A stretch of DNA of 9,753 bases, from assembly GCA_031552355.1 (NCBI GenBank), contig JAVBMO010000119.1:1-9753 (forward strand), in the 5' to 3' direction. The DNA comes from JAVBMO01 sp031552355 (lineage in GTDB: Bacteria; Bacteroidota; Bacteroidia; Bacteroidales; P3). Below the pieces are notes generated by a model. It was not told the origin of the DNA. It saw nothing but the letters and a program-made list of their open reading frames with translations, and did not search any database. The position numbers and the translations under genes are program-made. This document shows positions 1 through 6,137 of this stretch, one piece after another; the stretch's first letter is position 1; the number at the start of each line of letters is the position of its first letter.

Positions 1-35
1 GGATTTACTACTAAAACTGCCACTTTTTTTGACAT
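1..35 (-). CDS. 5' end of a divergent gene, start resembles DJ-1/PfpI family proteins (partial)
   Basis: Read on the minus strand, an ATG at 35-33 opens a frame that stays open to the window edge and encodes MSKKVAVLVVNP. A short basic start followed by a hydrophobic beta strand ending in VNP is how I remember many DJ-1/PfpI (type 1 glutamine amidotransferase-like) proteins beginning. Genes of that family are often found divergent from HxlR regulators. A minus-strand promoter at 101-132 would give a leader of about 60 nt. Only eleven full codons are visible, so the family call is a guess from the first residues plus context. That a leftward gene starts here is better supported than what it encodes. 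Confidence 0.5.
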   Translation of the reverse strand, partial: MSKKVAVLVVN

Positions 36-67
36 AATGTTTAAATTTTAATTGATGAATATAATTT

Positions 68-173
68 GTTACTTTTGGTAAGTTTGTTACCTTTGTAATG
101 CAAAATTACGAACAGTAATCAAATTAAACAAGAACGAACGTATTGGTAATGAGATTACAAAATGGTAAGTAAT
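68..173. promoter_or_regulatory. Cluster of GTAA/TTAC half-sites, probable HxlR-type operator region
   Basis: Half-sites read GTTAC (68-72), GGTAA (77-81), TTACC (87-91), GTAAT (95-99), ATTAC (105-109), GTAAT (115-119), GTAAT (146-150), ATTAC (154-158), GGTAA (164-168) and GTAAT (169-173). Neighbouring ones form small palindromes such as GGTAA-5-TTACC (77-91), GTAAT-5-ATTAC (95-109) and GTAAT-3-ATTAC (146-158). Many are spaced by about one helical turn. Winged-helix HxlR dimers often bind TTAC/GTAA-type inverted sites near their own gene, so this is the likely target of the regulator at 206-568. Confidence 0.5.
101..132 (-). promoter_or_regulatory. Leftward Bacteroidetes-type promoter for the divergent gene
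   Basis: On the minus strand the -7 box TAATTTTG (108-101) matches the Bacteroidetes consensus TAnnTTTG. A TTG at 131-129, 20 nt upstream of it, is a fair -33 element. The box overlaps the half-sites at 95-109, so a repressor bound there would block it. Confidence 0.5.
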
Positions 174-177
174 ATTG
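170..177 (+). promoter_or_regulatory. Possible -7 box for the regulator-cupin operon
   Basis: TAATATTG differs by one base from TAnnTTTG and would give a leader of roughly 23 nt before the ATG at 206. It overlaps the last half-sites (164-173), which fits autoregulation. No good -33 element lies at the right distance, so support is weak. Confidence 0.3.
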
Positions 178-205
178 ATTCACAGCTAACTAAACACAAT
201 AAAAA

Positions 206-568
206 ATGAAAACTTTTCTACACGACGGCATTTGTCCCATCAGGGATATCCTGAGCCGGCTGGGCGACAAATGGTCACTGTTGGTACTTACAACATTGAA
301 TGCAAACGGTATTATGCGTTTCAGTGATATTCATAAATCCATTGGCGACATTTCGCAACGCATGTTGACCGTAACACTCAGGTCGTTAGAAGCAGACGGT
401 TTGATTGTTAGAAAAATATATCCAGAAGTGCCGCCACGGGTGGAATATGGTTTAACAAAATCGGGCAAAGGACTTATGCCGCATTTGAGCAATCTGGTTG
501 ACTGGGCATTAGAAAATCAACAAAATATTGTTGAAGTGAGGCAATTATCAGGAAACAAAAGTGAATGA
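206..568 (+). CDS. HxlR-family winged-helix transcriptional regulator
   Basis: This 120-residue protein has the usual length and order of the HxlR (PF01638) family. It has an N-terminal CPIRD with Cys10, then GDKWSLLVL (helix 1), a DNA-recognition segment around ISQRMLTVTLRSLEADGLI (about residues 48-67), and the wing VPPRVEYGLTKSGKGL. Dimeric HxlR proteins bind DNA near their own gene. In several relatives (YodB, HypR, QorR types) the cysteine near this position senses electrophiles, oxidants or disulfide stress. Cys10 is conserved here, so thiol sensing is plausible but unproven. The ATG at 206 starts just before the conserved region, so the start is secure. The stop overlaps the next gene (ATGA), showing translational coupling with the cupin. 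The upstream half-site cluster suggests autoregulation. Confidence 0.95.
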   Translation: MKTFLHDGICPIRDILSRLGDKWSLLVLTTLNANGIMRFSDIHKSIGDISQRMLTVTLRSLEADGLIVRKIYPEVPPRVEYGLTKSGKGLMPHLSNLVDWALENQQNIVEVRQLSGNKSE

Positions 569-990
569 CAGAACGCCGAAATCAAAATCATTATAACAAT
601 CAAGAAAATCCGACAGATATGGAAAATCAACACAATTATGTAACAAAACTCGACATTTTATTCAAGCATTTGGAACGGATAGATATTCCGAAAGTGGTGG
701 CCGAATGTACTGACAAATGGTTTAACCAAACGCTCACAAAAGTCAATGACAGTGTAGTAAGACTTGGTATTGTGGAAGGCGAATACCATTGGCATAAGCA
801 CGATGACGACGATGAATTCTTTTTCGTCCTTGAAGGCCAATTGTTGATTGATCTCGAAGACCATACCATTGAGTTGAATCCGTTTCAAGGAACAACCATC
901 ACCAAAGGTGTTATGCATCGCCCACGCGCGCCCAAGAAAACGGTCATGCTGATGGTGGAAACCTGCGCCATTCAACCTACAGGAAATTGA
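565..990 (+). CDS. Small cupin-domain protein
   Basis: The protein is a single-domain cupin. Motif 1 reads H-W-H-K-H-DDDD-E-FFFVLE-G, with probable metal ligands His77, His79 and Glu84. Motif 2 contains GVMH, giving the fourth ligand, His118. A Fe, Mn or Zn site is therefore expected, but no substrate can be named; small cupins can be isomerases, dioxygenases or binding proteins. Two starts are possible: the ATG at 565 overlapping the regulator's stop (141 residues), or the ATG at 619 (123 residues), closer to the length of many small cupins. The first 18 residues are polar, Asn-rich and look non-conserved, so 619 may be the true start, though the ATGA overlap favours 565. Co-transcription with the HxlR gene suggests an enzyme for the compound that the regulator senses. 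Confidence 0.9.
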   Translation: MTERRNQNHYNNQENPTDMENQHNYVTKLDILFKHLERIDIPKVVAECTDKWFNQTLTKVNDSVVRLGIVEGEYHWHKHDDDDEFFFVLEGQLLIDLEDHTIELNPFQGTTITKGVMHRPRAPKKTVMLMVETCAIQPTGN

Positions 991-1003
991 GGATAATTGG
1001 TTT

Positions 1004-1067
1004 TTACCACATAGGCACATAGTTGAACAATAGGCTTTTTCTATGATTTCTATTGTGATAAAAAACA
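1004..1067. repeat. Dispersed CTATGTG-type palindromic repeat, copy A
   Basis: The left arm ACCACATAGGCACATAG (1006-1022) is the reverse complement of the core seen in the other copies. The right side (1041-1065) holds CTATGATTTCTATTGTG followed by TAAAAA, a shortened version of the other arm. An inner hairpin pairs ACAATAG (1027-1033) with CTATTGT (1050-1056). It sits directly after the cupin gene and may also help end its transcript. Confidence 0.65.
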
Positions 1068-1081
1068 TAGCCATTGATTAC

Positions 1082-1145
1082 TAATCGGAAAATTATATGA
1101 AATTTTCCGATTATAATCAGAATATTATATAAAATTTTCCGATTA
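1082..1145. repeat. Two tandem 32-bp palindromes upstream of the ATPase gene
   Basis: Unit 1 (1082-1113) has perfect 13-bp arms TAATCGGAAAATT and AATTTTCCGATTA around a 6-nt loop. Unit 2 (1114-1145) follows with no gap and keeps the right arm, but its left arm has two changes. The same pair recurs at 2314-2377. Here it ends 12 bp before the -7 box of the ATPase gene and covers the -33 region, so it could be an operator. It could also be a mobile or recombinogenic repeat. Confidence 0.85.
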
Positions 1146-1157
1146 GATGATTTTTTG

Positions 1158-1165
1158 TATATTTG
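1158..1165 (+). promoter_or_regulatory. -7 box of the ATPase gene
   Basis: TATATTTG matches TAnnTTTG exactly and is followed by CAAAA and an A-rich stretch up to the ATG at 1179, so the mRNA leader would be very short. The -33 position falls in the right arm of the second palindrome, where only TTTT is present. This site also argues against translation starting at the upstream in-frame TTG (1155). Confidence 0.55.
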
Positions 1166-1178
1166 CAAAAAAATAAAA

Positions 1179-2303
1179 ATGCTGAAAAGAGAACTTCAAA
1201 CAATTATTGAGCAAAAATTATTCAAAGGCAAAGCGATTGTTCTTACGGGCTCTCGACAAGTCGGCAAAACCACTTTGTTTAAACGTATTATTTCCAATGT
1301 TGATTTGCCTGTTCTTTCGCTCAATTGCGACGAACCTGAAGTTCGTACCATACTTTCTGATACGAATGTACAACGTTTAAAAAGTATTATAGGGAATCAT
1401 AAAATTTTTATTATTGACGAAGCCCAACGGGTAAAAAATATTGGATTGACTTTAAAACTTATTACCGATTATTTCCCTGAGGTACAGTTGTTAGTGACCG
1501 GTTCCTCATCTTTAGATTTGGCAAATGAAATTAACGAACCGCTCACCGGGCGTAAATTGGAATACCATTTATATCCCTTTTCCGCTAAAGAATTAGTGGA
1601 AAATACAAATTTTGTGGAAGAGCAACAAGTATTGGAAAAACGCTTAATCTATGGCAGTTATCCAGATATCATCAATTTTGAAGGTGAAGAAAAAGAATAT
1701 CTGCTTAATCTTTCAGGCAGCTATCTGTATAAAGATATACTAACTTTGTCCGACATCAGAAAACCTTCTCAACTTGAGAATTTGTTGGTTGCATTGGCAT
1801 TGCAAATTGGGAACGAAGTTTCATATCATGAATTAGGACAAATGATTCAAGCTGATAGTCAAACAGTTGAACGTTATATTGATTTATTGGAACAATGTTT
1901 TGTAGTTTTCCGCCTGAATGCTTTTAGTAGAAACCTTCGAAATGAAATCAAGAAAGGGAAGAAAGTTTATTTTTATGATAATGGTGTTAGAAATGCTGTG
2001 ATTCAAAATTTTGCACCATTGAATTTGCGTCAAGATGTGGGGGCATTGTGGGAAAATTATTTTGTCAGCGAACGCTTAAAATACAATCATTATCGCCGCC
2101 ATTTTGCTAAAAGTTATTTTTGGCGTACGTTTCAACAACAGGAAATTGATTTAATTGAAGAATCGGACGGAATATTGACTGCTTTTGAACTTAAATGGAA
2201 CGAAAAACGCAAAGCAAAACTTCCGGTTTCTTTTTCAGAATCATATCCCAATGCTCAATTTCATATAGTAAACAAAACTAATTATCTTGAATTTTTATCC
2301 TAA
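1179..2303 (+). CDS. AAA+ ATPase with DUF4143 C-terminal domain
   Basis: The 374-residue protein has the full layout of the family. Walker A is GSRQVGKTT (24-32) and Walker B is IFIIDEA (76-82). The segment VTGSSS (106-111) fits sensor 1, and LTGR (122-125) supplies a probable arginine finger. A winged-helix-like middle follows, and the DUF4143 end contains EIDLIEE (from 322) and FELKW (336-340). That last pair resembles the E/D...ExK core of PD-(D/E)XK nuclease folds, although activity is unproven. Many bacteria and archaea carry several such genes, with no settled role; transfer, toxin-like and DNA-transaction roles have all been suggested. The ATG at 1179 is preferred over the in-frame TTG at 1155 because the latter lies inside the promoter. 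The gene is flanked by paired palindromes and followed by a broken relative. Confidence 0.92.
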   Translation: MLKRELQTIIEQKLFKGKAIVLTGSRQVGKTTLFKRIISNVDLPVLSLNCDEPEVRTILSDTNVQRLKSIIGNHKIFIIDEAQRVKNIGLTLKLITDYFPEVQLLVTGSSSLDLANEINEPLTGRKLEYHLYPFSAKELVENTNFVEEQQVLEKRLIYGSYPDIINFEGEEKEYLLNLSGSYLYKDILTLSDIRKPSQLENLLVALALQIGNEVSYHELGQMIQADSQTVERYIDLLEQCFVVFRLNAFSRNLRNEIKKGKKVYFYDNGVRNAVIQNFAPLNLRQDVGALWENYFVSERLKYNHYRRHFAKSYFWRTFQQQEIDLIEESDGILTAFELKWNEKRKAKLPVSFSESYPNAQFHIVNKTNYLEFLS

Positions 2304-2313
2304 AACCTATCTG

Positions 2314-2377
2314 TAATCGAAAAATTATATGAAATTTTCGGATTATAATCGGAATATTATATGAAATTTTCCGATTA
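2314..2377. repeat. Second copy of the tandem 32-bp palindrome pair
   Basis: Unit 1 (2314-2345) and unit 2 (2346-2377) match those at 1082-1145 in length, order and most bases. The match continues into GATGATTTTTGT and TTGCAAAA, that is, through the place where the first copy has its promoter. Here TATATTTG has decayed to a TTCGTTG-like sequence. The copies are 1232 bp apart in direct orientation and bracket the ATPase gene. Confidence 0.85.
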
Positions 2378-2385
2378 GATGATTT

Positions 2386-2696
2386 TTGTTCGTTGCAAAA
2401 TCGCAAAAAGTGTATCCTGAAAATATCAATATTGTAAATTCTTTGGCAGTTCAAAATATCGATGTTGGTAATGTACGTGAAACTTTTTTGCTAATCAGTT
2501 GCGTACAAAACACAAAGTCTATACGGCAGAAAACGGCGATTTTACCATTGATGGCAATATGGTTTTTGAAGTCGGTGGAAAAAACAAGAGTCATTCGCAA
2601 ATAAAAAATATAGAGAATGTATATATCGCAGCCGACAATATCGAAACAGGTTTTGTGAATAAAATACCACTTTGGCTTTTCGGCTTTTTATGTTAA
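2386..2696 (+). pseudogene. C-terminal remnant of a second DUF4143-type ATPase, frameshifted
   Basis: Two overlapping frames together rebuild the last hundred or so residues of a DUF4143 ATPase. The first frame runs to VGNVRETFLL; the second gives NQLRTKHKVYTAENGDF, then VFEVGGKNKSHSQIKNI and the ending NKIPLWLFGFL, a signature I know from Bacteroidales members of the family. The break lies at the run of six T (2484-2489): one more T would read RETFFANQLR and join the frames. All AAA+ motifs (roughly 300 residues) are missing, and the fragment begins right after the palindrome pair. Its C-terminal type (FEVGGKNK) differs from that of the intact neighbour (FELKW), so it is not a recent tandem copy. 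It is almost surely non-functional. Confidence 0.8.
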
Positions 2697-2704
2697 TGTA
2701 AGTT

Positions 2705-2747
2705 CATAGCTTTTCCCCTATGATTCCGATGTGCCTATGTCTAAAAA
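2705..2747 (+). repeat. Dispersed CTATGTG-type repeat, copy B (half element)
   Basis: CATAGC-TTTTCCCCTATGATTC is followed by GATGTGCCTATGTCTAAAAAA. This is the right half of the element, with a decayed end (TCT instead of TGGT). It lies just after the stop codon of the ATPase remnant. Confidence 0.65.
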
Positions 2748-2771
2748 AGTTGGTTTTTCAAAATAAAATAT

Positions 2772-2779
2772 TATATTTG
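2772..2779 (+). promoter_or_regulatory. -7 box upstream of the structured leader
   Basis: TATATTTG matches TAnnTTTG and is followed by CAAAC, like the ATPase promoter at 1158. A TTG at 2750-2752 is a rough -33 element at about 19 nt. Transcription from about 2785 would leave a leader of some 310 nt before the ATG at 3098. Confidence 0.5.
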
Positions 2780-2824
2780 CAAACATAAATAATTATCAAC
2801 GAATTAAAAACATATCTATGCAAT

Positions 2825-3004
2825 AAAACACCTTTGTACACAAAGTTTTATTTGATAATAAAAAGCGTTTGCTTTTATTCTTGTCTTTAGGAACTTCGAC
2901 CATTTCAAAAAGGCACAAGAACGAGAAAGTCAACGCTCACGTAGAAATACGTGGGCTTTTCTTGTTTATTTGTGCCAAAGGTAGTCGAAGACCTCTAAAG
3001 ACAA
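2825..3004 (+). ncRNA. Highly structured leader or small RNA with nested long stem
   Basis: Between the promoter at 2772 and the gene at 3098 there is no good reading frame but much pairing. Hairpin 1 is 2825-2849 (AAAAC/GTTTT plus TTTG/CAAA). Hairpin 2 is 2857-2879 (AAAAGC/GCTTTT with a GTTT loop). A large element (2881-3004) then closes with TTGTCTTTAG (2881-2890) against CTAAAGACAA (2995-3004). It continues with CTTCGAC (2894-2900) against GTCGAAG (2984-2990) and GGCACAA (2912-2918) against TTGTGCC (2970-2976). The tip GCTCACGTA/TACGTGGGC (2935-2943/2948-2956) is capped by GAAA. The GNRA loop and a G-U pair at the tip favour a function as RNA. It may be a cis-regulatory leader, an independent RNA, or a REP-like palindromic element. 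I do not recognise it as a known riboswitch. Confidence 0.6.
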
Positions 3005-3097
3005 ATAATGGTTAAGTCCCACGTTTTTTATTTTATTAAAAATCAAATTTTTAAATTGCCTGCTTGGGACGGAAGGCACAAACAAATACCCACAATT

Positions 3098-4375
3098 ATG
3101 AAAACAAAAAATTTACTATTTGTATTCGTCATGGCCATTTTGGCAACCATGACCACCACAGCCCAAAACACAGTGGACGTTTATGCCGCAGGCTATGAAA
3201 GAGATGCAGATGATAATAGAATTATCAAAGTGTGGAAAAACGGTATAGAACTATACACGCTTGCAACAAGCAAATATGTTGATGTCAGAGATATTTTTGT
3301 TACGGGAAACGATGTATATGTTGCCGGTAATGTATACATTTCCAGAGGGAATAAAAACAATTACATCGCTAAAGTATGGAAAAATGGCACAGAACTCTAT
3401 TCCTATGATAATGGGACGAATGATTCTTACTTCAATAGCATATATGTTTCAGGAACTGATGTGTATGTTGCAGGTTATGAGTTTACCCCGAATTTAAGCA
3501 GAATTGGTTGGGTACGGAAAAATAATGAGATATTATACAATCTAACACAGAATAACAATAATCCATCTGTTAATGATATGTGCGTATCCGGAAATGACAT
3601 CTATGTATGTGGTCAAGCAAAGAATTCCTATGGAACAGAAAGAGCCACTGTGTGGAAAAATGGGAATGTACTATATTCATGTGGACCAACTTACCAAACT
3701 TCTGCTTCCGGCGCCTATGCGATCGGGGTTTTAGACAATGCTGTGTATATTTCCGGTTTTTCCGGTTCAACGGGTAGCACTGTTATCTATAACAATACAG
3801 GTTCTATTATTCAAGAATATTCATCAACACATCGTATTAACGGGTTCGCTTACGCCAACTCTATTGAAGTGAAAGGGAATAATTTTCTTCCTTTTATCTA
3901 TGCAGTAGTAACAAGTTCTGTTGATAAAGTTTACAGAAACGCCACAGAATTATACAGTTTTGACAAAGCAAAAATTACGGATATTTCTGTTAAAAATGAT
4001 GATGTATATTTGACCGGATATGATTCAACGGTTGCTAAAATATGGAAAAACGGTGAAGAATTATATACGCTTACCAATGGAATATATGATGCAAGCGCTT
4101 CTTCTATTTTTGTTGTCGAAAAAAGCCAAACAGGTGTAAATGATATTCAAAAAAGTAGCAATATTGAAATTTACCCTAATCCGGCAAACGATTTTATTGT
4201 TATCAATGGCTTGCAAAACCAAGAAACACTTTATTTCTTTGATATAAACGGTCGTTCTGTTTTTAGCTATTTGGCAACAAAAGAAATTGAAAAAATATCC
4301 ATTCGTCATTTGCCTGCCGGTGTCTATTTTGTGCAAATTGAAGGTAGCAAAATGCTCAAATTTGTGAAAGAATAA
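3098..4375 (+). CDS. T9SS-exported repeat protein, possible seven-bladed beta-propeller
   Basis: The 425-residue protein starts with a Sec signal peptide (MKTKNLLFVFVMAILATM, cut probably after Ala22). It ends in a type A sorting domain (about 355-425): IEIYPNPANDF, then FFDINGRSVF, LPAGVYFVQI and a final KFVKE. That domain sends it through the type IX system to the cell surface or outside. Between them lie about seven repeats of 40-60 residues, each with a line such as VWKNGTELYS and a line such as SIYVSGTDVYVAGY. Some are degenerate, for example VIYNNTGSIIQEY. Seven units fit a propeller, but the fold is inferred and no ligand can be named. The ATG at 3098 is chosen because it directly begins the signal peptide; an upstream in-frame ATG (3008) would add 30 residues and bury it. 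A long structured leader precedes the gene. Confidence 0.88.
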   Translation: MKTKNLLFVFVMAILATMTTTAQNTVDVYAAGYERDADDNRIIKVWKNGIELYTLATSKYVDVRDIFVTGNDVYVAGNVYISRGNKNNYIAKVWKNGTELYSYDNGTNDSYFNSIYVSGTDVYVAGYEFTPNLSRIGWVRKNNEILYNLTQNNNNPSVNDMCVSGNDIYVCGQAKNSYGTERATVWKNGNVLYSCGPTYQTSASGAYAIGVLDNAVYISGFSGSTGSTVIYNNTGSIIQEYSSTHRINGFAYANSIEVKGNNFLPFIYAVVTSSVDKVYRNATELYSFDKAKITDISVKNDDVYLTGYDSTVAKIWKNGEELYTLTNGIYDASASSIFVVEKSQTGVNDIQKSSNIEIYPNPANDFIVINGLQNQETLYFFDINGRSVFSYLATKEIEKISIRHLPAGVYFVQIEGSKMLKFVKE

Positions 4376-4420
4376 ACATCGCTTTTCCTTTATGATTCCT
4401 ATGTGTCTATGTGGTAAAAA
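4376..4420 (+). repeat. Dispersed CTATGTG-type repeat, copy C (half element)
   Basis: Directly after the stop of the secreted protein comes CATCGCTTTTCCTTTATG, then ATTCCTATGTGTCTATG and TGGTAAAAA. This is the best-preserved right half and defines the core CTATGTGtCTATGTGGTAAAAA. It starts within two bases of the stop codon, so it is transcribed with the gene. Confidence 0.7.
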
Positions 4421-4472
4421 TCAGAACTCTCAAAACAAAGCGATAGAAGTAAATTCATCAATAAATTACAAA

Positions 4473-4480
4473 TATATTTA
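4473..4480 (+). promoter_or_regulatory. Possible -7 box for the lipoprotein operon
   Basis: TATATTTA differs from TAnnTTTG only in the last base and would give a leader of about 38 nt before the ATG at 4524. No convincing -33 element is seen. It is the best candidate in the 148-bp gap between the secreted-protein gene and the first lipoprotein. Confidence 0.3.
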
Positions 4481-4523
4481 TAAAAGCCTGTTGGCGTAAA
4501 TTAAATACTTAATACTTACGATT

Positions 4524-6086
4524 ATGAAACATTTCAAACTCTTTAAACTTATAGCCATGATATTGGCAATAAGTACAATTGTCATCACTTCTTGTAAAAA
4601 AGACAAAGAAGAAGAAGAACCCGTTACCTACACCGTTACTTTCGACGCCAATGGTGGAAGCCCCACCCCTGCCGCGCTGAATGTGAAAGCAGGCAACAAA
4701 ACAACCGCGCCACAAACTAATCCCGTCAAAGCAGATTATATATTCTTGTATTGGTATCAGAATGACACAGCCAAAGCGTATGATTTCAACACGCCGGTGA
4801 ATGCCAACATGACCCTGTATGCCCGTTGGCAAGATGCAGCTCAAGCCGAATATTGGCAAGTGAGTTGGGAACTGAATGGCGGCTCATGGCCGGCATCGGG
4901 CGATAATCATGCTACACAAGTAGTGAAAGGCGGAACGTTAGCCGAACCTGTTGCACCTACGAAAGCAGGCAATACTTTTGAGGGTTGGTACAAAGAATCT
5001 ACTTTCGCAAATAAGATTTCGTTCCCTTATAATGTAAGTAACGTAACGGGCAATTTTACGCTTTATGCCAAATGGAAAGAAAGTGGGACCCCTGGTGATG
5101 ATAATGGAACTATAGATACAGAAGGATATCGGTTGTTTACTTCTATCTCAGCACTGAAATCATGGTTAGAAAAACAGGCTGACAATACGGCTGAAACGGC
5201 TTACAAATTAGGATTGAAAAACGTGAATCTTGATGCTGGTACTAATTGGGCTGATTTGGGTGTTGCCATTGGCACAACAAATAAGACAAAATTTGTAAAC
5301 CTAAACTTGCAGGGCTGTACAAGTACGGGCATACCCGATGGTCACACCGAAAGTAAATGGGAAGGGGGTAAACAGATTTACACAACCTACGGCGTATTCG
5401 TTGGGTGCGAAAATCTTATTGTAGTAACACTTCCGAAAGAATTAAAAACCATAGGTGAGTATGCTTTTTTTAGATGCACTAATCTCGGGGTGCTCTCTTT
5501 GCCAAACGGACTGACGGAAATCCATGGTAGCGCTGTTAGACTTTGTGAAGCTCTTAAATCCATTTCCTTACCTGAAGGATTGAAAATAATTGATAGTTAC
5601 GCATTTGAAGGTAGCGGTTTAACCTCTATTACCATACCCGGTTCTGTAAAGAATTTGGATGGTGTAAAAGTTTTTAGCAGTTGCGATTTGCAATCCATTA
5701 TACTAAAAGAAGGCGTGGAAAGCATTGGCGAGATGGCATTCAATTATTGTGTTAAGCTCGAAAATGTAACATTACCTTCAAGTCTTAAAAAGATAGGAAG
5801 GGAGGCATTCAGAAGTTGTTGGAATTCGTATTACAAATCATTCAAAACAATTACCATTCCTGCTTCGGTTACCTCTCTTGGAGATATGGCATTTGATACT
5901 CAGACCCTTGAGGAAATTATCATGTTGCCGGCAACACCTCCATCACTAGGGCTCAGCGTTTTTACGACCCAAACGACTTCGGGTGAGCCAATCAATCTAA
6001 AAATAAAAGTTTCCGCCGCCAGCCTGAACGCTTACAAAACCGCCGACAGGTGGAAAGATTATGCAAGTAAAATTGTTGCCAACTGA
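4524..6086 (+). CDS. Surface lipoprotein: two InlB-B/Flg_new repeats plus BspA-type leucine-rich repeats
   Basis: The 520-residue protein begins with a lipoprotein signal peptide whose lipobox VITSC puts the lipidated Cys at 24. The next residues, KKDKEEEE, are charged and acidic like Bacteroidetes lipoprotein export signals, so an outward-facing position is likely. Two repeats of the Flg_new/InlB-B type follow: 36-102 (VTFDANGG...LYARW) and 110-184 (SWELNGG...GWYKE...LYAKW). After a spacer, about 290-500 carries seven or eight BspA-type repeats of about 23 residues, such as LENVTLPSSLKKIGREAF. The end, AYKTADRWKDYASKIVA, is typical of Bacteroidales BspA-like proteins. BspA relatives bind host or cell-surface proteins, so adhesion is a reasonable guess. 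There is no T9SS tail. It is first of three tandem genes, 51 bp before the next. Residues 24-184 are nearly identical in all three. Confidence 0.92.
   Translation: MKHFKLFKLIAMILAISTIVITSCKKDKEEEEPVTYTVTFDANGGSPTPAALNVKAGNKTTAPQTNPVKADYIFLYWYQNDTAKAYDFNTPVNANMTLYARWQDAAQAEYWQVSWELNGGSWPASGDNHATQVVKGGTLAEPVAPTKAGNTFEGWYKESTFANKISFPYNVSNVTGNFTLYAKWKESGTPGDDNGTIDTEGYRLFTSISALKSWLEKQADNTAETAYKLGLKNVNLDAGTNWADLGVAIGTTNKTKFVNLNLQGCTSTGIPDGHTESKWEGGKQIYTTYGVFVGCENLIVVTLPKELKTIGEYAFFRCTNLGVLSLPNGLTEIHGSAVRLCEALKSISLPEGLKIIDSYAFEGSGLTSITIPGSVKNLDGVKVFSSCDLQSIILKEGVESIGEMAFNYCVKLENVTLPSSLKKIGREAFRSCWNSYYKSFKTITIPASVTSLGDMAFDTQTLEEIIMLPATPPSLGLSVFTTQTTSGEPINLKIKVSAASLNAYKTADRWKDYASKIVAN
4593..5075 (+). 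repeat. Lipoprotein cassette repeat, copy 1
   Basis: The stretch from the lipobox Cys codon to the last Trp of the second Flg_new-type repeat recurs at 6207-6680 and 7522-8001 with few base changes. Similarity drops sharply at both borders. Confidence 0.9.
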
Positions 6087-6137
6087 TTTTGAGAATAAAT
6101 CATATAATTAAATAAGTAAGAAGAATCTAAAAACAAT

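Noticed and set aside
658..1074. Minus-strand frame of 138 codons over the cupin gene
   Set aside because: It covers the whole metal-binding region of a convincing cupin in antisense and runs into repeat A; it has no recognisable features.
1082..1145. CRISPR array made of the 32-bp units
   Set aside because: The units are joined without spacers, are palindromic, and number only two per site.
1155..1178. TTG at 1155 as start of the ATPase
   Set aside because: It lies within the bases of the promoter -7 region, and the extra eight residues are not part of the family's usual start; the ATG at 1179 is better.
2857..2885. Rho-independent terminator at the small hairpin
   Set aside because: The stem is AT-rich apart from one G-C pair and one C-G pair, and the T content after it is broken by G and C, so ending of transcription here is not convincing.
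2881..3004. Retron or intron RNA
   Set aside because: There is no reverse transcriptase gene in the window and no intron domain V-like sequence; the structure alone is not enough.
3008..3097. ATG at 3008 as start of the secreted protein
   Set aside because: It would place 30 polar and mixed residues before a perfect signal peptide; the ATG at 3098 starts the signal peptide directly.
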